Of a stretch of DNA of 64,000 bases, positions 22,655 through 32,916 are shown piece by piece. Position 1 is the first letter of the stretch; the number at the start of each line of letters is the position of its first letter. The notes beneath the pieces were generated by a model, which made no database searches, was not told the origin of the DNA, and was given only the letters and a program-made list of their open reading frames with translations. Position numbers and translations under genes: made by a program. The stretch comes from Chamaecyparis obtusa. Its lineage: Eukaryota > Streptophyta > Pinopsida > Cupressales > Cupressaceae. The stretch covers positions 1,493,001 to 1,557,000 of the forward strand of contig BSBK01002160.1 in the NCBI GenBank assembly GCA_027943335.1. The letters are read 5' to 3'.

Positions 22655-25439
22655 AAAAATTTGATATATTAGTGAAACTGGGATTGCTTTCGTATGTGTG
22701 ATGGTAATTTTCATTCTGATTTTTATGCAATTATTATTTTCCCATATGTAAGTTTTACCCAAAATAAATTGTAGATTAATCATGGACACAACAAAAACAA
22801 AATGACATGGAGAAGGTTCAGTAGATAAGGCTTATGTTACTAGCTTGATATAGAATGATTCCTATTGGAGAGGATCTAGGCTTCCTCAAGAGTTGCACTA
22901 TGTTTTATTGTGTACTTGAATATTGGTGAATGCTTTTTAATAATTCTTGAACTGTTATTTCTTGGTATATTGTAGATTCCTTATTGCCCAAGTTTGAGCT
23001 GAAGTGCAGATGGAAGTACATTGTTTACTGGTTAACACATTTAAATGTCAGAGTCTGGGGAATCAGACATATTTGAATTCAAAGTAGTAGAGTTGTATGC
23101 AAGCTTGAACGTCTGTGACAATTATTTTAAAGCTCAAATTTTTTTGGGTAGAGTAGGGCTTACTATTTTTTCTTTTGAATTTTGATAGCTCTAGCAGAGT
23201 TTTTTCTGATATGCAATGAAAGATACAAAATGAAGGTACTTTAAACCTCAAATGAGTAATCTACAACTCAAAATGGGTATCAACCTTTGTAATCAAACAT
23301 ATGTTTTTAACTCAAATAATTTAAAAAGTTTCTCTGAGGTCCTCTAATATGACATGGTTCTCCAAGGTTTTGAATTTTTTATCCTAAAAAACATGTGATG
23401 CTTTCATCAAGATGCAAAATAATGATTAAATCCCCAGATTTATGATTGAACACACAGGTTTGCACTGATGTTTGTAACATGTTTCACAGAAAATACATAG
23501 CAGAAAATTACTGTAACAGCATACTAGTTGACAATGCTAAAAAATTCAAAATAGAATTACATGAATAGAGCCTCTTACCTGATTTGAATCCATAAAATTA
23601 TGGACATTCCATGTAGAAACTATAGGCTTAATAGAAGTGGCCAACTGTGATATTGTCTCAGCTAGTCCATCCATACATGCAGCAGAGGTAGCCAACTGGG
23701 ATACTTTCTTAGTGAGTCCATGTATGCAATTCATTGTTTGTTCATACCCATCATTTGAGCTAAAATGATCTGCAGAGGCTATTACATGATGTGCAACAGA
23801 TGGCTGTGAGATCTCATTTGATGGACTAAATTTCCAACTCATATTGTTGTTAGATCTAGGATCCAATGTTTCCATATAATTAACAATTTCTTCTACACTT
23901 GCTTCTTTGTTATTATTTTCCATCTACAATACAACATTAATATCAACAAATAGTTAGTTCAATAAATAATTCCAATAAATATTCACATAAATTGAACCAA
24001 AAAATTAGGCACTTACTCCAAATTTGTCCTTTTTAGCCTGTAACCCGCCTCGGCCAAATGTGTATCCAGCTGTTACATTATCTCTTGCTCTCTTGCCTCT
24101 ACAAATTTTAATCAAATATTCTTCAGAACTCATGCTTTCTTTCAATTCCTCCCATTGTCTAGGAGATAGAGTAGATTGTAACCTGTCTTTCCCATCCATG
24201 ATAGTTTTTCTGCAAGTGTATCTAAAATTCTTCATCAAAATTCTCATTTTTTTCTTGTAATATCTTCTAGAGATTTTTCCACCAGTAGTCTTGAAATTAT
24301 TTTCCATCTTTTGTATGACAATTTCCACATTTCATGGATCTTGATTTGCAAAGTTTGCCTTGCAAATATCCAAATGGGTTCTACATCGCATGCCCAACTC
24401 AGAGGCCCACCTTGCAACATTTTTCCCAATGGGCTTTCCATCTCTTGATACCTCAACCAAGAATGGCTTCTTGCCTTCTAATTTTCTCTATTTTGCATCC
24501 CTCTCTGTAGATCTATATAAATTTTGACTCAATCTTCTCCTTTTGACAAAAGCAGGCACATCTTCCATATTTAAACCGCTGCCAATATTTTTTTCTGATT
24601 TATTAGTTCCATCAGAAGATGTAATAGGTACATTGGATGCAAGCAATATCTCTTCATTCCTTTCAGCAACTTGAAATTCACTATCTTTACCCACATTAAG
24701 TGTGTCATGAGTAGTTATATCACTACCTATCTTTGTAGACTTTTCCTCAAAGACATCCTTTATCACTCTTGCAAAAAGCTTTTGCATATTTTCTGTTCCT
24801 TGACTCCCATGTTTTTCAATAATCTCTTTGAGACTTTGTGTTAAAAGATCTTTGTGATGTTGTGCATCACCATGTTCTATATCTAATTGTGCATCACCAT
24901 GTACTTTATCAAGATGCACATCGCTATGCATTATACCTGGCTGCACATCATCACAACTATTATTTCCACCAAGTGCATGTGTTGTTGAATTACAAATTCG
25001 TTGGCTTCTACGAGTTGTCAGCACTCTATCTTTGATTTCCTTTTGTTTTCCTTTTTCATCTCCTATGCAGTTTGTTTCTTTCCTATATAACCAAAAATAT
25101 CATATTATATCTTGTATACATAAATCTCAAGCCTATAAATTTTCAGTAAACACTATTAAACAATAACATAATACTCACTAGATTTACAACTTACCTGTTT
25201 GTTAATCCAAGCTGTCACAAATATTCATTATTCCTTGCCACACGTTCTCTACGAAACTTCTCGTACTCTGTCAATAGAATTTCAGCATTCTCACCACTAT
25301 CATCTAATTTGGTCCTCACATTCTTTCTCCTCATTTCCTGAAATCCAAATAAGTGATAATGTATAAATCAGCAACTTGAATCAAAATGTAAACAAAGACA
25401 AATTTCAACAACTAAATGCTTGACAAGATACCCAAAAAG

Positions 25440-26830
25440 AGCTTTGTTTGACATGATCAACACAAAAAATAATTGTATGTGAGCAAAGGAAAGAAGTGAC
25501 TAATTTGCATAGACATGAATAAATATTTCATTGAGTTACATATGAGAGAGGTGGAGGGAGTGCTAGAAATAACATCTCGATGAAAAAATGAAGAAGTAAT
25601 TTATTTGAAGGTATCAAGTAACACGGTTAAACTAAGTCCATTTGTTAAACAAACAATGTGAGCATTGGAATAGTTGGTATAAAAATAAAATAACTAGTTT
25701 ATTAGCCATTTTAATTACTGTTAGTCTTCTTTATCTATCATTATGCCATTATGAATTATATCTATGAACTTGAAAGAGGGTCTAAACTAGAATGACAACT
25801 TTGGTTTCAAAATTTGATCATGCTCGTACTAATTTAACCATTACCAAACCACATAATTATATGATAAACCTTTGTAGCGCTTTGAACATGAAATAAAAAC
25901 CATGACCATTTAAAGTATTATGTACCTTTCCCATTTCTTTTAGCTTCAACTGCGGAAAGAGAATACATACCATTGCGTTAATTATTTTCAAATTAAAAGA
26001 TGTGATCTAATACATAAGTAACAAAAAAGTCAGCATGACATGACAAACCATGATCAATATTACACGATAGAGTCCATCTCAAGAAAAACCAAGGCAAACA
26101 AAATAAAATTATTTACTATTTTCAAAATAGTATGTTGATCTCCTGATTATTCAGCTATACAAATTTCCATTGATCTTGAATTCTTCCTGTGAAAAAACCC
26201 TGCTCTGATACAAAGATATTACATCATTGATTAACAATAGTGCATGCTTATTAACAGAATTTGTATCACCAAATATACTGAACTATTTAAAGCCTAACTT
26301 GTGCATGTGTTAACTATTAAAGGCACTTCTGCGCTGATTGCAGTTGAAAGGCTAGACCTAGTAAAGGAAGCTACAACATTGAGAAACCAAAATCTTCATC
26401 TTGAAAGATCCTTTAATAGGTCCATGCAGTTTCCCTTATCAAAGCATATATTCAAGTGTATGCTTCTAATACACAACCTGTGGCTCAAAATCAGCATAGT
26501 CCATAGAACCTGATTCTATAGGTGGCATCATATAGGTCGCTATTATTTCTGACACCAATGCAGCTATTAAAGGAATTCTTTTCAGGTTCTTTATAAAGCT
26601 AGGATCTTGTCTTTCTCTAATTTCTATAATCTTTTGATTTATTTGTAATAGCCAAACAAAATATACTGTTGCTACTAATAATAATTCAATAGGATTTTTC
26701 TTCGAAGTAGTAAGCCTATATCCACTATTCTAGCTCACCTCAATGATCACATGCATATCAAACTCTTTTGTGTTTAGTCCAATTCCCTCATAAAATGTTG
26801 TCCTCTAGTTATCTGGGTATATTAGTTGTC
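25440..26830. other. CACTA-1 spacer with no recognisable gene
   Basis: AT-rich DNA between the second gene and the foldback. A 70-codon plus frame (26301-26513) is not repeated elsewhere and matches nothing I know. I see no other structure. Confidence 0.5.
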
Positions 26831-26831
26831 T

Positions 26832-27593
26832 AAGAAGCTTGACAGGATAACCAGGGGTACTAATGATATGCCACAATTGAGGAACTCACTCCACAATGAA
26901 GGTAGATATGACAAAGATGATTTTCTTTACATCAAATATATACTTACTATACTATCAATTATCTGCTAGAAAGTGTGAATATTGATAGCATCATTCATCC
27001 ATACTATTAAATAATTCAAAAATAATACTTACTATACTATCAATTATCTGCTAGAAAGTGTGAATATTGATAGCATCATTCATCCATACTATCAAATAAT
27101 TCAAAAATGAAAACCATTCCCCTCTTTTGCTTGGGGCTCAGGCCTCTGTCTACCTGGGTCTCTTGAACACCACCAGCAATGGCCAGGACTCCAACCATCT
27201 ATTTGTAGTGGAGTTTGACACCAGTTAGAGTGTGGATTTTCAAGATCCCAGTGCCAACCATGTGGGTCTAGATCTCAACACCCTTAACTCTCTTGACACC
27301 CCTCTTGATACAGGTATGTTTTTGGCCTTTCTTTTCCTCTCAGGGATATTTCTTTTTCTATTGGGATATGAAAATTCATCACCAATCCTGAATGGTTTTC
27401 ATTTTTGAATTATTTAATAGTATGGATGAATGATGCTATCAATATTCACACTTTGCAGCAGATAATTGATAGTATAGTGAGTATATATTTAATGTAAAGA
27501 AAATCATCTTTGACATATCTACCTTCACTGTGGAGTGAGTTCCTCAATTGTGGCATATCATTAGTACCCCTGGTTATCCGGTCAAGCTTCTTT
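26832..27593. mobile_element. Foldback element with a gene fragment in its loop
   Basis: The left arm (26832-27119) and right arm (27390-27593) are inverted copies, about 200 bp matched at well over 90 percent. They share GATAACCAGGGGTACTAATG inward to GAAAACCATTC. The left arm has an extra internal 85-bp tandem duplication (units start 26942 and 27027). The 270-bp loop is GC-richer and codes for part of a lectin domain. I could not find a clear TSD. It lies inside CACTA-1. Confidence 0.85.
27133..27315 (+). pseudogene. L-type lectin (lectin receptor kinase) fragment
   Basis: Sixty-one codons in one frame read YLGLLNTTSNGQDSNHLFVV, EFDT, a TAG (27226-27228), then SVDFQDPSANHVGLDLNTLN. The EFDT and NHVGLDLN blocks are the sugar- and metal-binding core of legume-type lectin domains, as in plant L-type lectin receptor kinases. 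Only the middle of the domain is present, with no signal peptide, transmembrane part or kinase, so it is a captured scrap. It occupies the loop of the foldback at 26832-27593. Confidence 0.82.
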
Positions 27594-27619
27594 TATGCTA
27601 TAGCAGTCACTAATATAGC

Positions 27620-28700
27620 TTTCCCTATATTTGTTTAGCATGATAAAAGTCATTTTATTTGGAATTTTGGACCTTACCATGTTTCTAAAATCTGAAGGTG
27701 AAGAAAAAATGAATTTATTGAATCAAGTGAAGGATTCGGCCAGAGAAAGATTACAGTCTGAATAGGACATGTTACGCTGTATGAATTAGTGCTGCTATTG
27801 AACTATTTGAATAGGATTTGATACGGGTCCTATTGAATATGATCTTTTTTACTCGAGATAGTGCATGATGGTTTAGAAGTTGTGTTTCCTTTACTTTGCT
27901 TTGGTTTCTTCTATTTCTTCTATTTAATTTTTTGTTTTAAATCCTTTATTGCATCATTCAGCAGATTTGAGATTCATATCCTAATATGTTGCCAATCAAG
28001 TTTCTTTTGATGCAGATACCAACATAGATGAAAGTGAGAGTAGTTGAGAACATAATACTAACATGGAGTGAATTTCTTCCACCAGCATCCAAAAAAAATT
28101 CACTTAGAAAACAAGTCTTTAGTTAGGAACTGTGTGATTAAAGCTAGTTTGGAAAATAGATATTTTATTTTGTTTAAGACACTAAACTAGATTTCCTTTA
28201 ACAACGTTGTCTATGCAAAATTTTTGAAAATATTAAAGTTGAGTTGTAATCAATCATCTATTTTTGTGTAATTCACTGAACTTATGAAGTAAAATTTATT
28301 TTAGATAATTTTGTTCAAACTGAATTAAAACTGGATTTTTTAAATGAAAAAGAACAGACTTCTTTTTCCCATACCCTGATAGGGAAAAGCTAAAAAATCT
28401 GTTGTAGATAGAATATGTCTATATACTATTTTACAAAAGAAATAACAAGAATTAGGAGTAGACATACTTGGAAAGGAAATAATTAGCTTTATTGATGTGA
28501 ATCACATCAAAATTGAAATCCCTCAAAAATTTACCAGAAATGCCAGATTTATAATTATAGTAATATCAAATTTGCCAAGTTTTCACAGATTTTCATGGAG
28601 GATAGTGGTCATAGTATTACTAAGAAGGTCCATGTTCTCAAAACATAAACACAGTTTTAAAACAACTTAAAAGACTTTAATAAAAGTTCATGAAATGGGG
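27620..28700. other. CACTA-1 spacer with no recognisable gene
   Basis: AT-rich sequence between the foldback and the 3' end of the transposase gene. It holds no open frame above 60 codons and no visible repeat. Confidence 0.5.
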
Positions 28701-28704
28701 CTCA

Positions 28705-28938
28705 TCAATAATCATCTGCACTACCAGCAAGGTCCAATTCTTGATCACTCATGTCTGCATCTACTAGATCTTCTTCATCATCATCATCTGTGGCATGCAA
28801 TACATTCTCTCTTATAGTCTCTTCACTGGTAATCAAAATATCTTCTTGAAATAGTCCATCATCATCTTCATCCACTTCTTCGAATGTTTCTTGTAGATTA
28901 ATATATTGCCCATCATGAATTAAATCAACAACTTCCAT
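28705..28938 (-). pseudogene. CACTA-1 transposase C-terminal acidic tail
   Basis: This is the same frame as the DUF4216 piece just upstream, separated by a single TGA six bases after ...IESRSK. The tail is dominated by Asp and Glu (FEEVDEDDDGLFQEDI, ATDDDDEEDLVDADMSD) and ends DLAGSADDY. Such tails are usual at the end of plant CACTA TNPD proteins. A CGA-to-TGA change could explain the break. Confidence 0.75.
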
Positions 28939-28944
28939 GAATTT

Positions 28945-29490
28945 TCATTTTGAACGAGACTCTATTTGAATGACATATGACCATCCTGGGCTTCTTACAT
29001 CATCAATTAGAAATGATTGGTTGATTTGAAAAGGGAAAACATATGGCTCATCCATCTTTGATAAGAATTGCCCTATATTAGCACGTATAAATCCATACTC
29101 ATCAAATTGTACTGCAGATGGTTGGATCCACTTACATTTTAACAATATAGGACTATTTTCACCAAAATCTACTTGAATAATTTCTTGGATGAATCCAACA
29201 TAGAATTTCTTCTCGATTTCATGATGAAACTCAACACTAACAACACAATCACAATTTATCTTTCCTTTGTCTTTTTGCTCTACCCTTAAATGACTACCAT
29301 AGGCCCACATGCCATTAAATCGCATAGCCCATAAATGTGGAGATTTTGAAAGTTCACTTTCCTCTATTGTTATATGTTGACCTTCTTCTTTTGCATCATG
29401 AACAACACTGGCAATCCATTCTTCAAATTTTGGACAAGTATCACCTCCAACCAAACTATGATGTTTGCGCTTTTGAGGTCGATGTTGCAA
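28945..29490 (-). pseudogene. CACTA-1 transposase, DUF4216 region
   Basis: A 181-codon open piece. HHSLVGGDTCPKFEEWI leads into VSVEFHHEIEKKFYVGFIQE, ILLKCKWIQPSAVQFDEYGF and DDVRSPGWSYVIQIESRSK, the characteristic DUF4216 pattern (LFKCRWFD...D.YGF...W.VV). DUF4216 follows the DUF4218 part in plant CACTA TNPD transposases, and that order is kept here. Confidence 0.87.
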
Positions 29491-29599
29491 GAAACTTTGA
29501 TTTTCTTCCTCATATTTTCTACATACAACATTAATGACATAGTAAGATTAATAATATAAATGTTTGATACATTTGAGTAAATAAACAACTATGTAGAAT

Positions 29600-29884
29600 G
29601 TTTTACCTATGCCATGTATCAAATGAAGATGTGTTTTGAAGAATAAATGCATGCAATGTACTTCTTTCCTGATGTGATAGCTTGAAGTGGCATCCATTGC
29701 CCTCTAATACTTTGCCTGCAACTCTCTCATCTTCATCATCATCCCATACATGTCAATTCACATTTTCAAAATCCTTCATATATTTTGTACAAAATCCCAT
29801 GACCTCTTGCATTGAATATCCCTCAGCCATGTTGCCTTCTAGTTTTGCCCTAGTACAAACAAATTGTTTCAAAACCTTCATATA
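29600..29884 (-). pseudogene. CACTA-1 transposase, DUF4218 remainder (frameshifted)
   Basis: After the long open piece ends at RTRWMYPIE the homology continues in another frame with YMKVLKQFVCTRAKLEGNMA and EVMGFCTKYMKDF. This is the DUF4218 core found after the catalytic domain in plant CACTA transposases. A frameshift and a stop separate it from both neighbours. Confidence 0.8.
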
Positions 29885-31240
29885 TCATTCTATAGGATAC
29901 ATCCATCTTGTTCTTACTAGACCACAATGCTCTAGTTCATATTCTAGATGTATCAAAAGATGCATAGAGATGTTAAAGATTGTTGGTGGAAATTCCCGTT
30001 CTAGAAGACAAAGAATTTCAGCAACCTCCTCCCTCAAACTGTCAAAGTTTGATGGATCTGCTACATGTGAACTCATTCTCTTAAGTATTAGCCCCAACCT
30101 TATGATTGCCAATCTTGGACCTTTTTCCAAACCCAATATATTAACCACAATTGGTACAATGTTCTCAATTATCACATGATAATCATGGCTCTTTAGGCCT
30201 CTTAAGCTATTATTGTCAATTTGGCTTCTAATGGTAGTACTTACATATTCTGTAGGAAAGCTAGTTTGAGACATCAACTGTAAGAATTGTGCACATTGTT
30301 CTTTTGTCCAAACATAGGGAGCACTAGGTTTTCCATATTTTTCACCATCATATTTTTCAACCCAAAGATTTTGACGAATCTTTAAATCTTGAAAGTCTTC
30401 GCATGATGAAATAGTATCAAAAGCACCAAAAAGAGTTTCTATAATAGTATAGGCTATATTTTTCTCTGTATGCATAAAGTCAACAGTGTGCCTGATCGTT
30501 ATATCCTTGAAGTATGGAAAATTATAGTATATGCACAACCTTTTTACACCACTTTGATTACATGGATCATATGTGCTACCAGGAACACCACCATTTGTAA
30601 TAAATGACATTCTTTTTTTTCCATTGTCAATAATGTAATCACCTGTTATTGTCAAAGGTGCTTCACGATTCTCTTCTTGACCATTGAAATGTGTTTTTTG
30701 TTGATGATATGGATGATCCACCTTTAGATAAGCATGATGTCCATAATAAATACACTTACGCAAACTTCTTGAGTTCCTCACAAAATCCTTAAAGTTACAA
30801 GCTAGACAACCATGATATCCATGAACAGTGAGACCAGACAATGTACCATATGCAGGAAGATCATGAATTGTAACCAATAAGGAAGCTCTTAAAGTGAATT
30901 TGATTGAATGACCATCCCTTAAAGATTGAATTGCTTCAAATCTTGTCCAAAATTCCATTAGCTCATCATATAGTGGCTCTAGATAAGCATCTATTATATC
31001 TGAAGTCACACTTTTCTTTCTTGGTATAATCAATGATAACATCAAGAAAAATGGTTTGGTTACTAGCCATGGAGGCAAATTATAATTTAATAAAAAAATA
31101 GGCCAAGTTGACCATTTTGTACTTTGATCTGAGAATGGGTTCACTCCATCTAGAGCCAAACCCAACCTTATGTTACGAGGATCTTGAGAAAAATTGGGCC
31201 ATTTGTTATCAAACTCCATCCACATATTAGAATCAGGCAC
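29885..31240 (-). pseudogene. CACTA-1 TNPD transposase, catalytic region
   Basis: The longest undamaged piece of the transposase (451 codons). It starts at MPDSNMWMEFDNKWP and has DPRNIRLGLALDGVNPF, STWPIFLLNYNLPPW, KPFFLMLSLIIPRKKS and DAYLEPLYDELMEFW, the signature of Transposase_21 (TNPD of En/Spm). Later come HGYHGCLACNF and HTVDFMHTEKNIA, and it ends at the start of DUF4218 (RTRWMYPIE). The first acidic catalytic residue is likely the D of ALDGVNPF. It lacks its N-terminus, which is at 31241-32077 in damaged form. Confidence 0.93.
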
Positions 31241-32077
31241 ATGTCATTGTTTCCCATCAGTGCTCTTATTTAGAGCATGCCACTGCATAAGCTGAGAAAT
31301 GTCTCTACACCGATACATTCATAGTAATCACGGGATTATCAAAAAGTGGTGAAGAACTTTTCTAGGGACCACAGTTGATTTCAATCCTTTCCTATACCTT
31401 GCTTCATGACATTTTGGACATTCAATATCATTTGCAAGATTTTTGTGAAATAATACACAACCATTCACACATGTGTGGATATTATCATACCCCAATCTGA
31501 GCTTACTGATTTGCCTTTTACATTGACTTCATTTTGTTGGCAATGTGGAGTCAGCAGGTAACAACAAACATAATAATGCCAACAACTGATCTACACTCTC
31601 ATTTGTCCAACCATGCACCACTTGCAAGTTAAGAATCTAAAGGATTGTTGTCAAATGAGTTAACTTTCAATCAGCATACACAGGCTTTAAAGCATCCTCC
31701 ATTGCCTTGGCCCAATCATCATCTACACCCTTGTTCAACATTCTATTGACTTCAAACCCTTCATCTAGCTTTGTTGTGCCTTCATCTATGTTTGGTGCCA
31801 CATCATCTATGTTTGGTGCCACTTCATCTATGTTTTCTGCCTCTTCACCTCTCACATTTTGCAATTCTATCATATCTTTGTAATAGTTATAAGCCCAAGG
31901 GCTTATACCACTATGCCCATGTCTTATCATATGTTGATAAATAACATTTCTATTTTTCATTTTTCCACCAAGACAGTTATTACATGGACATGGATATTTT
32001 TCCACATCCCTCTCATCAGCTACTCTCTCATCATATGCATGATATTGATCTATAGTCAACCTTCTTTGCTGATCCAT
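31241..32077 (-). pseudogene. CACTA-1 TNPD N-terminal part (Transpos_assoc), decayed
   Basis: From MDQQRRLTIDQYHAYDER the frame gives CPCNNCLGGKMKNRNVIYQH and GHSGISPWAYNYYKD, the zinc-binding transposase-associated domain (PF13963). It is open to 31667. Further on, frames must be switched several times to read on through LRLGYDNIHTCVNGCVLFHK and CPKCHEARYRKG, the linker zinc-finger region before Transposase_21. Its decay shows that this copy cannot make a full transposase. Confidence 0.8.
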
Positions 32078-32229
32078 TTGTAATATTCTGCATTCTAGTA
32101 TTAAATTAGAATCTGATTTCAAGATAGAGAAAAATAAATCTGAAAACGAAATCAAATAAAGCATAAAAAATAGTGATAAAGTATGTTTCAAAGCATAAAA
32201 AGAAAAAAAGTTTTGAATTACCTTTGAAT

Positions 32230-32392
32230 TAATTGCAGAAGGTGTCCCCAAATTTGACCTTTCTTCAAAGAGGCTTGATGACATCAATTTTTTTACTAAC
32301 AGTGAATTCTTTGCCTGTCTTTCAATAAGTCTCCGAGTCCTCTCCAAATAAGCTTTATCACCCATGCAAGTAGCTACTACAGTTATATGCAC
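32230..32392 (-). pseudogene. Probable upstream exon of the CACTA-1 transposase
   Basis: MGDKAYLERTRRLIERQAKN and on to NLGTPSAINSK ends at a good donor (AAG|GTAATT on minus), and AATGCAG|AATATTAC just upstream of the next ATG (32077) can serve as acceptor. It may be a leader exon or an alternative N-terminus. I do not recognise the sequence. Confidence 0.4.
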
Positions 32393-32494
32393 CTAAAATA
32401 ATTTTTTTCAAATACACACATCAGATAATTAAAGACACTATAACCTATTAAAAAAACAACATAAATAAGAAGTTGAACAAAAGAAATTTTATGG

Positions 32495-32605
<111 letters not shown>

Positions 32606-32916
32606 TAAACCATGTCAAGGATTGTGATAAGTGTTCTCCATGATTTTGGCATGGGGTTTATTAGTTCTCCATGATTTTGGGATCCGGGTTACTATGGTTA
32701 TTAGCAAACTTATGCTCCTCAAGTCAATGTGACATGTGTGTCTTTGGATGATCAACACTAGTGTGAGGGAAAATAAGTTGTTCATGTGTTTTTTGCATGA
32801 ATAAAATTGTTGTCATAAGTCTATTTCAGATTTAAATCCATTGTTTCATATCCCCTTTTGAGTTTTCAAAGAGAAGATTTCATAGTTGTCAATTGTGTTT
32901 AGCCCTGTGAATCTTC

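Larger units (their letters stand above)
17882..25334 (-). pseudogene. CACTA-1 second gene (TNPA / Transposase_24-like), seven probable exons
   Basis: Exons inferred from GT/AG borders: 25334-25195 (EYEKFRRERVARNNEYL), about 25078-24017, 23923-23579, about 19253-19166, 18760-18634, 18414-18274 and 18103-17882. Exon 2 has a basic NLS-like start and, after a frameshift near 24490, RDGKPIGKNVARWASELGM and later CRGKRARDNVTAGYTFGRGG, which resembles the Transposase_24 (PF03004) signature. The last exon (EGDKVKVLDPFDSAVVGVGR...) resembles the C-terminal domain often fused to these proteins. The role would be binding of the subterminal repeats. In-frame stops in exon 1 (25209-25211) and exon 2 mark it as dead. 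Exon joins are my inference. The long intron (about 19254-23578) holds other repeats. Confidence 0.65.

Noticed and set aside
29682..30179. 165-codon plus-strand frame
   Set aside because: Antisense shadow of the CACTA-1 transposase, which has clear family motifs on minus.
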